A DNA stretch of 64,000 bases from Prauserella endophytica (GCF_005146945.1 NZ_SWMS01000001.1:434001-498000); one strand, 5' to 3'; shown: positions 16,338-24,425, counted from the first letter of the stretch. Translations and numbers: made by a program. The notes: generated from the sequence alone by a model not told the origin.

Positions 16338-17176
16338 GCGACCGGAGTCCCGACGACGACGCAGTCGGCGCCGAGTTGCGCAGGCTGTTCGACGACGACC
16401 GGCTCGACGTGCGGCCTGTCGCGGGCGCGGGCGACGCGATCGTGGCCGGAGCGCGGAGGCGGCGCCGGCGCCGCGCGGCCGTGGCGTCCGGTGGCGGCAC
16501 GCTGGCCGTGCTGGTGCTCGTCGGCGGCGGGCTCGCGCTGACCACCCTCCGCGGCGGCGACGACCAGCCGCAGCCGCCCGTCGCGGCCATGCCGCAGACC
16601 ACCACCACGACCTCGGCTCTTGGCTCGCCCTCGGCGAGCTCAGCGTCCCCGGAAAGGTCCGAGCCGACGCTGGGTGAGTCACAGGCGCCGCCGAGTCCAG
16701 AGCAGCAGTCTCCGCAGTCCCCGCCGACGCGCTCGTCCACGAGCGCGGCGTCCACGAGCGCGAGCGTGTACATCGACCGCCCGATGCTGCGCCCGGACGG
16801 CTACCGCCAGCTCACACTGGGCATGAGCTATCAGGAAGCCGCCGCGACCGGGCTGCTCGGACCGGCGGAGAGCACCACCCCGCCCGCGGAGAACGCGTGC
16901 GCGACCTATGCGGTAACCGACGGCACCAATGCGATCGACGACGTCACGATCTCGCGTGCCAACGGAATCGTGCGCTTCCGTGCCGCCGACGCGGCCACAC
17001 CCCAGGGAATAGGCGCCGGATCGTCACTCGATCAGTTGCGGTCCGCTTATTCGGATCTCGCTGTAGAGTCAAACGGCTACTCAGCGTCGGCGAGCGCCGG
17101 TGCGCGTTATTCGTTCGTGGTAGCCACCGAGACGGTCACCGAGCTGCAATTGGTCGCTCGCGACAGCGACTGCTGA
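16334..17176 (+). CDS. Single-pass membrane protein, probable anti-sigma partner
   Basis: A 280-residue protein with a short acidic cytoplasmic N-terminus (about 40 residues), an Arg-rich stop-transfer stretch, one membrane segment (about 52-70), a Ser/Pro/Gln-rich extracellular linker, and a globular C-terminal domain beginning near YIDRPMLRPDGYRQLTLGMSY with a cysteine pair. The order and the ATGA-type overlap with the SigE-family sigma gene are typical of a membrane-bound regulator of that sigma factor. No zinc-binding HxxxCxxC is present, so the anti-sigma role is inferred only from position and topology. Confidence 0.75.
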   Translation: MSDRSPDDDAVGAELRRLFDDDRLDVRPVAGAGDAIVAGARRRRRRRAAVASGGGTLAVLVLVGGGLALTTLRGGDDQPQPPVAAMPQTTTTTSALGSPSASSASPERSEPTLGESQAPPSPEQQSPQSPPTRSSTSAASTSASVYIDRPMLRPDGYRQLTLGMSYQEAAATGLLGPAESTTPPAENACATYAVTDGTNAIDDVTISRANGIVRFRAADAATPQGIGAGSSLDQLRSAYSDLAVESNGYSASASAGARYSFVVATETVTELQLVARDSDC

Positions 17177-17189
17177 TTCGGTGACGCAC

Positions 17190-17231
17190 GAGAAACCCGG
17201 GCTGCTCCACAGGGGGAGAGCCCGGGTTCTC
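17190..17231. terminator. Bidirectional hairpin between convergent genes
   Basis: GAGAAACCCGGGCT at 17190-17203 pairs with AGCCCGGGTTCTC at 17219-17231, with one bulged base and a 15-base loop. It lies 14 bp after the sigma-partner stop and 23 bp before the ferritin stop on the opposite strand, so it can serve both genes. There is no strong T-run. Confidence 0.7.
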
Positions 17232-17253
17232 CGTGTCCGCGCGCGTGGGTGGG

Positions 17254-17802
17254 TCAGAGCTTGCCGCCGGCCACCGGGGGCATGCCGGAGTCGTCGCCGT
17301 CTCCGGTGCCCTCGCGGTCCAGGAACTTCTCGACCTCGAACAGGTCACCCTTGGCCCGGTCGTAGATGTTGAGGAGCGTCGTCATCTTGGAGATCTCCTC
17401 GACCTGCTCCTTGAGGAACCACTGGATGAACTGCTCGCTCGTGTAGTCGTCCTCGTCGCGAGCGGCCTTGGCCAGCGCCTTGATGTCGGCGGCGACCTCC
17501 TTCTCCTGCTCCAGCGCGAGCTCGATGAGCTCGCGGGCGTCGGCGAAGTCGTTGCGGACGTCGCCCGTGCCGGGGATGTCCACGTGGTGGTCGGTGTCCA
17601 TCATGTACTGGACGAGCGCCATGGCGTGGTTGCGCTCCTCGATGGCCTGAGCATAGAAGTACTTGGCCAGCTGGGGGAGGTCGTCGTTGTCGAACCACAC
17701 GGCGAGCGCGACGTACTGCTGGGACGCGTTGAACTCGTTGCGAACCTGCTGCTGCAGCAATTCGTAGAACTTCGAGCGCGGATGCTTCTTGATGGTGGGC
17801 AT
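17254..17802 (-). CDS. Non-heme ferritin (BfrB-like iron storage protein)
   Basis: A 182-residue four-helix-bundle ferritin. Ferroxidase residues are visible in NEFNASQQYVALAVWFD (first Glu and Tyr), EERNHAMALVQYM (Glu, Glu, His) and in the third-helix ELALEQEKEV and fourth-helix QFIQWFLKEQVEE segments. No heme-ligand Met of bacterioferritin type is apparent, so this is Ftn/BfrB type. It stores iron as ferric mineral in the cytoplasm. Two IdeR-like boxes lie 97-149 bp upstream, suggesting iron-dependent activation as for mycobacterial bfrB. Confidence 0.95.
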   Translation of the reverse strand: MPTIKKHPRSKFYELLQQQVRNEFNASQQYVALAVWFDNDDLPQLAKYFYAQAIEERNHAMALVQYMMDTDHHVDIPGTGDVRNDFADARELIELALEQEKEVAADIKALAKAARDEDDYTSEQFIQWFLKEQVEEISKMTTLLNIYDRAKGDLFEVEKFLDREGTGDGDDSGMPPVAGGKL

Positions 17803-17898
17803 GTATTCAGAATAGGTGATGCCCCGCCTATTTTTCCAGCCGGGGCTGGTGATCTGGACCCTATTTCTCTACAATTCATTAGCGAAGGTTTCACTTAT

Positions 17899-17917
17899 TT
17901 CGATTAGCCTCACCTAA
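17899..17917. promoter_or_regulatory. IdeR/DtxR iron box, proximal, upstream of ferritin
   Basis: The 19-mer matches the palindromic consensus TTAGGTTAGCCTAACCTAA at 16 of 19 positions, including the run TTAGCCT and the run ACCTAA. It lies 97 bp upstream of the ferritin start. Confidence 0.65.
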
Positions 17918-17932
17918 GAAATTCCCCATTCC

Positions 17933-17951
17933 TTAGGTGAGGCTTGCTTCG
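17933..17951. promoter_or_regulatory. IdeR/DtxR iron box, distal, upstream of ferritin
   Basis: It begins TTAGGTGAGGCT, giving 13 of 19 matches to the consensus, with the second half-site eroded. It is placed 34 bp from the proximal box and facing it, forming an inverted pair. Confidence 0.45.
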
Positions 17952-17952
17952 C

Positions 17953-19191
17953 TTATTGTCGATCGTGCATTGGTTGATTTGCCGGAATCGTGCTTCTCGC
18001 GATCGGGCAGGACATGCACCTCGGCCCGCCCCGACCGGAGCCCAGCTCCGAGCTGGCCAGCCGCAGCACCTCGATGCCCGCGTCCTCCAGCCGCGCGTTG
18101 GTCTCGACGTTGCGTTCGTAACCCACCACCACGCCCGGCGCGAGCGCCAGCGTGTTGTTCCCGTCGTCCCACTGCTCGCGCTCGGCGGTGACCGGGTCGA
18201 GGCCGGTGTCGATCACGTGCAGCCGGTCGATGTCCATGGCCCGCGCCGCGGCGGTGAGGAACGGCTCGGGTCCGTCGACGCGCAAGACGCCGTTGTCGCC
18301 GGGCCGCAGGGTGTAGGCGAGCAGCGAGTCCCTCGCGAGCGGGTACATCACCACGGCGTCAGGGCCGATCATCGTGCACACGGTGTCGAGGTGCATCGTG
18401 GCGCGCGTCTGCGCGATGGGCACGGCGAGCACGGTGTGCGCGATGCCGTCGGCGAACGCGGAGCGCGCCAGCGACTCGGCGCCCGCCGCGGTGGTGCGCT
18501 CACCGACTCCCACGGCCAGCACCCCAGGCGACAGCAGCAGCACGTCGCCGCCCTCGACGGGCGCCGAGTGGGCGCCGTACGCGCGCACGGTGCCGTGGAA
18601 GCGCGGGTGGTAGGCGTAGATGATGTCGAGCAGGGCCGTCTCCCTGCGCCGCGCGGGCATCGCCAGTGAGGAGACCGCGACGCGATCGGCGATCCACACC
18701 GACGAGTCCCTGGTGAACAGGAGGTTCGGCAGGGGGTCCACCGCGAAGTCGTGTGGATGGTTCATCTTCCGCACGAGCGAGGCGCCCTCCGAGGCCGGCA
18801 GCTCCTCGAACGTCATGCCCGACATGAGCACCTCGGCCATCGTGGCCGCCCCGACGCCCGAGAGGTGCGAGCGCAGCGAGTCGGCCAGGTCGGTGCCCAG
18901 CCGCCGGTCGTCAACGGCCGCGTGCAGCCCGGCGGCGTAGGCCCTCGGATCCGCCAGCGCCTCCCGGAGCAGGTCGGAGAGGAGCAGCACTTCGACGCCG
19001 CGTTCCTTCAGCACGCTCGCGAACGCGTCGTGTTCCTGCTGCGCGCGGTCCACCCAGGGGATCGAGTCGAAGAGGAGCTGGTCGTTGTTTCGCGGGGTGA
19101 GCCTTTTGAGCTCGTTGCCGGGGCGATGCAGCAGCACGGAGCGCAGCGGCCCGACCTCGCTGTCCACGCCCGGGTTGATGGTGTCTTCCAC
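17953..19191 (-). CDS. arcA: Arginine deiminase
   Basis: A 412-residue guanidino-modifying enzyme that converts L-arginine to citrulline and ammonia. The nucleophile is Cys392 in [10 protein letters not shown] near the C-terminus. Substrate-binding motifs are [15 protein letters not shown] and the catalytic His in MHLDTVCTM. The N-terminal [21 protein letters not shown] is family-typical. No arcB, arcC or arginine antiporter is nearby, so the ATP-yielding pathway is not encoded as a cluster here and the enzyme may serve pH, nitrogen or arginine control. The length is normal (about 410). Confidence 0.95.
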   Translation of the reverse strand: MEDTINPGVDSEVGPLRSVLLHRPGNELKRLTPRNNDQLLFDSIPWVDRAQQEHDAFASVLKERGVEVLLLSDLLREALADPRAYAAGLHAAVDDRRLGTDLADSLRSHLSGVGAATMAEVLMSGMTFEELPASEGASLVRKMNHPHDFAVDPLPNLLFTRDSSVWIADRVAVSSLAMPARRRETALLDIIYAYHPRFHGTVRAYGAHSAPVEGGDVLLLSPGVLAVGVGERTTAAGAESLARSAFADGIAHTVLAVPIAQTRATMHLDTVCTMIGPDAVVMYPLARDSLLAYTLRPGDNGVLRVDGPEPFLTAAARAMDIDRLHVIDTGLDPVTAEREQWDDGNNTLALAPGVVVGYERNVETNARLEDAGIEVLRLASSELGSGRGGPRCMSCPIARSTIPANQPMHDRQ

Positions 19192-19242
19192 GGACGTGAG
19201 CGTAATGACTCGGCCAGGCCGCTACCCCTCACGCGCGAGGGA

Positions 19243-19434
19243 TCAGCGCCGTGCCGCGCCTGGCGCCGCCGGCTTCGGAACGTGCGGCCACGCCGGAGCC
19301 GAAGTGGCGGGCACCGTGGCGAACTCCCAGTTCTCGACCCCTCCGCCCATGATCTCCGCGTACCGCTCGGCGGCGTCGCGGTTGGCGAACCGGATCTGCT
19401 GGTCGTTGAGCCGGTGAGTGATCTTGCAAGCCAT
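19243..19434 (-). CDS. Small conserved protein, possibly SOS-regulated
   Basis: A 63-residue protein, MACKITHRLNDQQIRFANRD at the start, with a compact basic/acidic N-terminal half (RDAAERYAEIMGGGVENWEF) and a Pro/Ala-rich tail. AGGAGGGG lies 5 bases before ATG 19434, a strong ribosome site that supports a real gene. A LexA-like palindrome lies 74 bp upstream. I do not recognise a domain; there is no signal peptide or membrane segment. Confidence 0.65.
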   Translation of the reverse strand: MACKITHRLNDQQIRFANRDAAERYAEIMGGGVENWEFATVPATSAPAWPHVPKPAAPGAARR

Positions 19435-19507
19435 GTGCCCCTCCTGGCCTCGTCCTGCGTCGTCGGGCCCGGCTCCTCCGCATCCCCTGCGAACCAGGCC
19501 CTCTCAT

Positions 19508-19523
19508 TAGAACATGTGTTCGA
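19508..19523. promoter_or_regulatory. LexA/SOS box-like palindrome
   Basis: TAGAACATGTGTTCGA matches the actinobacterial/Gram-positive SOS consensus TCGAAC-N4-GTTCGA at all but one constrained base. It stands between the CPBP protease stop and the small gene at 19243-19434, in the right place to control the latter. Confidence 0.6.
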
Positions 19524-19538
19524 ACACTCCCGCAACCA

Positions 19539-20348
19539 TCACGGGAGCCACGAGACATGATCACGCAGGAACGCGTATCCGACGAACGCAAACACGTCCA
19601 AGAGGGTGTGAGCTACGACCAATGGCCACAGCCGGTTGGTCCGCTGCCAGATCCGGCCGAAGACGAGGCCCATGACGAGGTTGCCGACGAAGCCGCCGAT
19701 GCCCTGGTAGAGGTGGTACGAACCGCGCAGCACGGCAGCCACGAGCAGCCCGGAGTTCTCCCGGAGGCCGAGTTGGCGCAGCCGGGTGAGCAGGTAGCCG
19801 ACGACGAGGACCTCCTCGGCGAAGGCGTTGCCGAACGCCGCGAGGGTGAGCGTGATCGGCCGCCACCACGACTCGCCGAGCGTCGAGGGCTGCACCGCGA
19901 GGTTGAGCCCGAGCTGCCACAGGGCGAAGTACAGGGCCAGCCCGGGGATGCCGATCAGCGCGGTCAGGCCGACGGCCCACTTGGCGTCCCTGCCCTTGCG
20001 CCTGCCGTCCAGCCCGATCTCGGCGAGCTTGATACCGCCCCGCCACAGCAGGTACAGCCCGAGCGCGCCCCAGCCGACGAGCTGTACGACGCTGAGCAGC
20101 TGTTTGAGCAGGTCGAGCACGCCGATCGCCGCCTGCGAGACGTTGATGGCCACCTGCTGCTCGTTGAGTGGCTCGGGTCGCAGCAGGGAGTCCAGCAGCG
20201 ACAGCAGGCTGCGCGCGCCGGAGAGGCCCAGCGTGATGGAGAAGACGAGCACCAGCTCGAGTACGAGCGCGCGCCGCTCCGCGGGTTCGGCGACCACGGC
20301 GGGCCTCGCGGGCGCGGCCGGGTTCAGCCAGTCACGGCCTATCGACAC
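19539..20348 (-). CDS. CPBP-family intramembrane metalloprotease (CAAX protease-like)
   Basis: A 269-residue protein with about seven membrane segments. The abortive-infection/CPBP motifs are intact: motif 1 NAFAEEVLVVGYLLTRL (Glu-Glu plus downstream Arg), motif 2 RGSYHLYQG (His), and motif 3 HTLLDVFAF (His and Asp). It is probably a membrane peptidase. Substrates in actinobacteria are unknown, and no bacteriocin genes adjoin. The start is GTG 20348. Confidence 0.9.
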   Translation of the reverse strand: MSIGRDWLNPAAPARPAVVAEPAERRALVLELVLVFSITLGLSGARSLLSLLDSLLRPEPLNEQQVAINVSQAAIGVLDLLKQLLSVVQLVGWGALGLYLLWRGGIKLAEIGLDGRRKGRDAKWAVGLTALIGIPGLALYFALWQLGLNLAVQPSTLGESWWRPITLTLAAFGNAFAEEVLVVGYLLTRLRQLGLRENSGLLVAAVLRGSYHLYQGIGGFVGNLVMGLVFGRIWQRTNRLWPLVVAHTLLDVFAFVGYAFLRDHVSWLP

Positions 20349-20383
20349 CGGGGCACGCTACCCCAGCCGGTGAGAAGCGCTGG

Positions 20384-21169
20384 TCAAGCCTGAGGCAGGA
20401 AAGGGCAGCCCACGAGCCTGCGCAGTTCCATCGCGAGCTGCGGTTGGCTGTGGATCGCCTTGGAGAACGCGAGCCGGACGTCGTGGTCGCCGTAGCAGGA
20501 CTCCACGCGCAGCCGCAGGCCGTAACGGTCGAGCCCGAGCGGGCGGATGCGGCCGTCGCGCAGCTCCTCGGGCAGATGCCTCGCGAGTTGCCCGACGACG
20601 TCGGCGTGCGCGGTCTCAAGGTGCCGCAGCCACTGCTCCTCGTACTGGCAGAACGGGTCGGCCTTGGCGGAGCTGAAGCTCGGCGCGCTCAGCGAGTGGG
20701 TGCCCTCGGAGTCGGCGAGCACGATGGAGGCCGGGTTGAGCCGGAGGACGGCGACGCCGTGGCCGACGTCGAGCAGACGCGGGTCCGGGCGCGTGCTGGC
20801 GATGGAGACCGCGCGGGCCCTCGCGGCGCGCTCGTCGAGCGGTCGCAGCCAGCCGGTGATCCAGAGCAGGCCCCTGATCGGCTCGCGCAGGTCGACCGGT
20901 GCCTGGTCGGCGAGCTCGATCATCATCGCGAGTTCGCCACTGTCGGCCGCGCGGGCCGAGGTGACGATCGGGTGGTCGTCGGGCAGCAGGATGCTCACGC
21001 TTCCGCTGGCGTGCACGTGCTGCAGGACGGGGACCACGCGCTCGTCGTCGCCGGCCCTGCGGTCGAGGGCGGGCATGAGGATCGCCGGCCCGTTGCGCAG
21101 CGCGATGGTCTTGGCTCGCTCGGCAGGCTGCGGGGTCTGCGGCCGGCGGGACTGTGTCTCGGTCACCAC
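20384..21169 (-). CDS. DUF2470-domain protein, likely heme/iron-linked
   Basis: A 261-residue protein with an N-terminal split-barrel-like domain (about 15-160; RNGPAILMPALDRRAGDDE ... LRLNPASIVLADSEGTHSL) and a C-terminal DUF2470 domain (about 180-255; HLETAHADVVGQLARHL ... DRYGLRLRVE). DUF2470 proteins are related to HugZ-type heme-iron utilisation proteins and occur in iron regulons. An IdeR-type box directly precedes the ribosome site GGAGG, supporting iron repression. Heme binding is inferred from the family only. Confidence 0.82.
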   Translation of the reverse strand: MVTETQSRRPQTPQPAERAKTIALRNGPAILMPALDRRAGDDERVVPVLQHVHASGSVSILLPDDHPIVTSARAADSGELAMMIELADQAPVDLREPIRGLLWITGWLRPLDERAARARAVSIASTRPDPRLLDVGHGVAVLRLNPASIVLADSEGTHSLSAPSFSSAKADPFCQYEEQWLRHLETAHADVVGQLARHLPEELRDGRIRPLGLDRYGLRLRVESCYGDHDVRLAFSKAIHSQPQLAMELRRLVGCPFLPQA

Positions 21170-21180
21170 TCACCTCCAAC

Positions 21181-21199
21181 TTAGGTGAGGCTAACCTGT
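21181..21199. promoter_or_regulatory. IdeR/DtxR iron box between DUF2470 and lysE genes
   Basis: TTAGGTGAGGCTAACCTGT matches the 19-bp iron-box consensus at 16 of 19 positions, with the core AGGCTAACCT exact. It lies 12 bp upstream of the DUF2470 start codon, next to its ribosome site, and 44 bp upstream of the divergent LysE-family gene. Confidence 0.75.
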
Positions 21200-21242
21200 T
21201 TTCCTGGTCGGGGGAAGCCGTTCTTCCGAGTAGGATCCTCAC

Positions 21243-21875
21243 GTGCCCTGGTCACAGCTGCTTCCCTTCGCCGGTGTGGTGTTGCTCGGGGCCATGTCGC
21301 CGGGACCCGATTTCGCCGTCGTGCTGCGGCACTCGGCCGTCGGCGGGCGCGTCTCCGGCATGGGCGCCGCGCTCGGCGTCGCCACGGGAATCCTGGTGTG
21401 GTCGGTGGTCGCCGCCGTCGGTGTAGCCGGTCTGCTCGCCGCCTCGGCCGTGGCGTTCACGGTCGTCAAGCTGGCCGGCGCGGCCTACCTGCTCTACCTC
21501 GGCGGCAAGGCGCTGTGGGCGGCCCGCCGCGGTAGCGCCGGGCAGCCGGAGCAGCCCGCCGCGCCCCCGGATCCCCGGCGGGCCTTCCGCGACGGCCTGC
21601 TGTGCAACGTGCTCAACCCCAAGTGCGCGGTGTTCTTCGTCGCGCTCGTCCCGCAGTTCCTGCCCGCCGATCCGACGGTCGCGGACACGGTGCTGACGGC
21701 GGCGATCCCGGTGGTGCTCACGGCGCTGTGGTTCGGCGTCGTGGCCAACGTGGTCGGCGCGATGCGCAGGCTCCTGGCGATCCCGCGCGTGCGCAGGGCC
21801 CTCGACGCGGTCACCGGCACGCTGCTGGTCGCGGTCGGCGTGCGGCTCGCGGCACAGGCGCGCACGGTACCTTGA
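21243..21875 (+). CDS. LysE/RhtB-family amino-acid exporter
   Basis: A 210-residue, six-segment exporter with the family hallmark GAMSPGPDFAVVLRHSAVGGR near the N-terminus, followed by GMGAALGVATGILVWSVVAAVGVAGLL and KLAGAAYLLYLGGKALWAAR. LysE relatives export amino acids or their analogues by proton antiport; the substrate is not predictable. The start is GTG 21243. It is divergent from the iron-boxed DUF2470 gene; whether it also responds to iron is open. Confidence 0.92.
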   Translation: MPWSQLLPFAGVVLLGAMSPGPDFAVVLRHSAVGGRVSGMGAALGVATGILVWSVVAAVGVAGLLAASAVAFTVVKLAGAAYLLYLGGKALWAARRGSAGQPEQPAAPPDPRRAFRDGLLCNVLNPKCAVFFVALVPQFLPADPTVADTVLTAAIPVVLTALWFGVVANVVGAMRRLLAIPRVRRALDAVTGTLLVAVGVRLAAQARTVP

Positions 21876-21941
21876 CCGCGTTGAGGCGTCCGGTGGACGG
21901 CCACTGTCGTCCTTATTTCGGACGCTACTAGCGTGTGTCTC

Positions 21942-22808
21942 GTGTCAAGCGCTGTGGAACTCACGCCCCCCGGCCCTCGTGGAATCCCTCCGCTCTTCGC
22001 GAGGCTGGTCGACGACTCGGCACTGTTCCCTCCCGGCGACGCCACGATGCCGGAGGCACTGAAGGGCCACTTCGAGACGCGGGCCGGTGAGCACGCCGGT
22101 GTGCTCGGGGTGTTCCTGTGCCAGGCGTCCCGGTTGCCGGAGCTGATCACCGAGCTGATCAAGATCAGGCCGAAGGAGCCGCTGCCCCTCTCGCTGATCA
22201 TCGACACCGGCCTCGGCGGGGTGCCCAAGGCGATCTCGATCGTCGAGTCCCGCAACGAGCTGCTCGCGCTGAGGATGGTGGAGATGCCGGCCCCGTCGGA
22301 CGTCGACGAGGTGTGGCTCGAACGGGTGTCGGAGTTCGTGCCGGAGGACGTGGTCCGCGTCGTGGAGCCGCGCAGGGGCGTCGGCTGGCTCGACGGAGTC
22401 CGCAAGGTGATCGAGCACGGCAGCTGGCCGAAGATCAGGTGCGGGGGTCTGTCCAGGGAGAACTTCCCCAGCGTCGACGAGGTCGCGGACTTCCTCTCCG
22501 TGGTGAGCAGCTTCTCCGGAGCGGCGTTCAAGGCCACCAACAGCCTGCATCGCGCCGTTCGCCACGTGGACGCCGACAGCGGCTTCGAACACCACGGGTT
22601 CCTCAACCTGCTCGTGGCGTCGGCGAGGTGCCTTTCCGGCGGCAACGTGCGCGACGCGCTCGCGTCGACCGACGGCGAGGCGCTGGCGAGCGAGGCCGCC
22701 GAGCTGTCGGACGAGGCGGCGAAGGCCGTAAGGGCTGTGTTCGCGTCGTACGCCTCGGCCACCTTCGACGAGCCGATCGCGGACCTGAAGGGACTGGGCC
22801 TGCTGTGA
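21942..22808 (+). CDS. Conserved actinobacterial protein of unknown function
   Basis: A 288-residue cytoplasmic protein with no membrane segment. Recognisable landmarks are PPLFARLVDDSALFPPGDATMPEAL near the N-terminus and FKATNSLHRAVRHVDADSGFEHHGFLNLL around residues 190-220. This suggests a TIM-barrel-like alpha/beta fold (alternating short hydrophobic strands, for example PLPLSLIIDTGL and KIRCGGL), but no family is assigned. The start is GTG 21942, with GTG 21933 three codons earlier. It shares a 4-base overlap (GTGA) with the IclR-like regulator gene, so the two form an operon. Confidence 0.75.
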   Translation: MSSAVELTPPGPRGIPPLFARLVDDSALFPPGDATMPEALKGHFETRAGEHAGVLGVFLCQASRLPELITELIKIRPKEPLPLSLIIDTGLGGVPKAISIVESRNELLALRMVEMPAPSDVDEVWLERVSEFVPEDVVRVVEPRRGVGWLDGVRKVIEHGSWPKIRCGGLSRENFPSVDEVADFLSVVSSFSGAAFKATNSLHRAVRHVDADSGFEHHGFLNLLVASARCLSGGNVRDALASTDGEALASEAAELSDEAAKAVRAVFASYASATFDEPIADLKGLGLL

Positions 22809-23437
22809 GCAGGGAGAGCTCGCTGACACTGGATCGCGGGCTCGCCCTGTTGCAAGCCGTGGCCGACGCCGGGGGCGAGGCCGCCACCATCTCGGAGCTC
22901 GCCGCCACCATCGGCACGAGCAGGCCCGCCGTGTACCGGCTGCTCGTGCCGCTCGCGGAGCGCGGGCTGGTGTGGCGGGACGGCAGCAAGGTCCGGCTCG
23001 GCGCCGGGGTGCTGCGGCTGGCCGGGCAGATGCTGCCCCAGCTGAGGGAGGCCGCGCAGCCGGTACTGCGAGAGCTCGCCGAGGCGGGCGGCACGACAGC
23101 GCACCTTTCCGTGGCGGAGGGGGATCAGCTGCAGGTGATCGCCGTGGCGGAGCCGTCGTGGACGGCGCTGCACGTGGCGTACCGGATCGGCAGCAGGCAT
23201 CCCGTCTCGCGTGGCGCCGCGGGCAAGGCGCTGGCACTGCGGGCAAGGGGGAGGGGCTGGGCGGTGGCCTCGGGGGAGCCGCAGCCTGGCACGTACGGGC
23301 TGGCCGCGCCGGTGCGCGGGGTGCTGGGCCTGCGGGCGAGCATCGGCGTGGTGTCGCTGGAGCCGCTCGAACACGCGACGGTCGGGCCGAGGGTCGTGGA
23401 GGCGGCCGCCGCTCTCGCGACGGTGCTCAAGGGCTAG
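22805..23437 (+). CDS. Short IclR-type transcriptional regulator
   Basis: A 210-residue protein with an N-terminal winged helix (LTLDRGLALLQAVADAGGEAATISELAATIGTSRPAVYRLLVPLAERGLV) and a reduced IclR effector domain (HPVSRGAAGKALAL ... GTYGLAAPVRGVLGLRASIGVVSL). It is about 40 residues shorter than typical IclR regulators, with the loss in the middle of the effector domain. The start GTG 22805 overlaps the preceding stop by 4 bases. Its TAG stop lies inside a CTAG that borders the inverted-repeat element at 23434. Confidence 0.85.
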   Translation: MSRESSLTLDRGLALLQAVADAGGEAATISELAATIGTSRPAVYRLLVPLAERGLVWRDGSKVRLGAGVLRLAGQMLPQLREAAQPVLRELAEAGGTTAHLSVAEGDQLQVIAVAEPSWTALHVAYRIGSRHPVSRGAAGKALALRARGRGWAVASGEPQPGTYGLAAPVRGVLGLRASIGVVSLEPLEHATVGPRVVEAAAALATVLKG

Positions 23438-23594
23438 TGCCCCCGCCGGAAGTTCGCCACATAATTCGGCGGCCCAGCTTCCCGCCGGCTGCGTTGCCGG
23501 TCCGCCCAAGTACGGCCCAGTACGAACCCGCGCCTTGCCAGCGGGAACCTGGATCCACCGGCTCAAGCAACAGACTTCCGGCGGAGGGCACTAG
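23434..23594. mobile_element. Putative MITE with about 20-bp terminal inverted repeats
   Basis: CTAGTGCCCCCGCCGGAAGT at 23434-23453 is matched by an inverted copy at 23574-23594 with one inserted base. The element is about 161 bp with no ORF. Each end carries CTAG, the kind of 4-bp YTAR target duplicated by IS5-family elements, so it may be a non-autonomous transposon. The left CTAG supplies the stop codon of the IclR-like gene. No transposase is present, and the mobile origin is inferred. Confidence 0.5.
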
Positions 23595-23649
23595 GTCGCG
23601 GCTGATGATCCTCTGCCGGGCGACCGGCAGCCGGGCGGTCGGATACGAC

Positions 23650-24252
23650 CTAGCCCAGTAGCGCCGAGCCAAGGGCGAACACCGAGAACGCGGCGAACAC
23701 GAACCCCGCGCAGCGCTGGATCAGGCGGGGCCGCAGCCTGCTGCGGATCTTGCCGCCGAGGAACACGGCGAGCGCGGCGACCGCGACCAGGCCGAGGAAC
23801 GCGCCGAGGCCGACCGCGACCGGCTCGCTGTAGCGGGCGGCGAGGCCGGCGGTGGCGAGCTGGGAGGCGTCGCCCCACTCTGCCGCGAAGATCACCGCGA
23901 ACGACGTGAGCGCGGCGCGGTGGAACGGCACCGGGGCTTTGCCGAGCCGGGCCGCGTCCTGCCCGGAGTCCTCGCCCTGGCGGTAGCCCTCGCGCAGCAG
24001 CATCGCGGCGCCGACACCGAAAAGGACGCCGACGAGGAGTGAGACGACCTGGTCGGGAAGCAGGGTGAGCACGCTGCCGAATGCGACCGCGATGACGGCC
24101 TGCATCGCGAACGCGACCGATACGCCCGTGAGCACCGCACGCGCCCGGTAACGCGTGGTCAGCACCAGCGTCGCCACCGTGGTCTTGTCTGGCAGCTCCA
24201 CGGCCACGACCAGCGCGAACGTCGCGATGAAGGCCAGCAGTGCGGAAGACAT
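23650..24252 (-). CDS. GDT1/TMEM165 (UPF0016) family cation transporter
   Basis: A 200-residue protein with six membrane segments in two homologous halves. Each half holds the E-x-G-D-x-(T/S) motif: ELPDKT (residues 19-24; Pro in place of Gly) and EWGDAS in the second half. The family transports Mn2+ or Ca2+ out of the cytoplasm in exchange for protons; MntX/MneA-like manganese export is the best guess. AAAAGGGGTGAG precedes ATG 24252. A central loop (about 90-110) is charged. Confidence 0.9.
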   Translation of the reverse strand: MSSALLAFIATFALVVAVELPDKTTVATLVLTTRYRARAVLTGVSVAFAMQAVIAVAFGSVLTLLPDQVVSLLVGVLFGVGAAMLLREGYRQGEDSGQDAARLGKAPVPFHRAALTSFAVIFAAEWGDASQLATAGLAARYSEPVAVGLGAFLGLVAVAALAVFLGGKIRSRLRPRLIQRCAGFVFAAFSVFALGSALLG

Positions 24253-24425
24253 CGGAAATTCTCACCCCTTTTCTTCTTCCACGATAAAGGGGAGGTAGCC
24301 AAATGCCTAGCTGATCGGGATTGCGAATCGCCTTTTTCGGTGGCGGACGAACAATTTCCAGGCGTGTCTCATCATTTTCTTCGGTGCACCGAAAAGCAAT
24401 TCGCGGCGCGCCCTCGTCTCCGGGT

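Noticed and set aside
17953-19191. Complete arginine deiminase pathway operon
   Set aside because: Only arcA is present; no ornithine carbamoyltransferase, carbamate kinase or antiporter genes flank it.
24286-24300. AAAGGGGAGGTAGCC, resembling the start of the yybP-ykoY manganese riboswitch, near the GDT1-type gene
   Set aside because: It is on the plus strand, pointing away from the GDT1 gene, and I could not find the paired second loop of the motif. A covariance-model search would be decisive.
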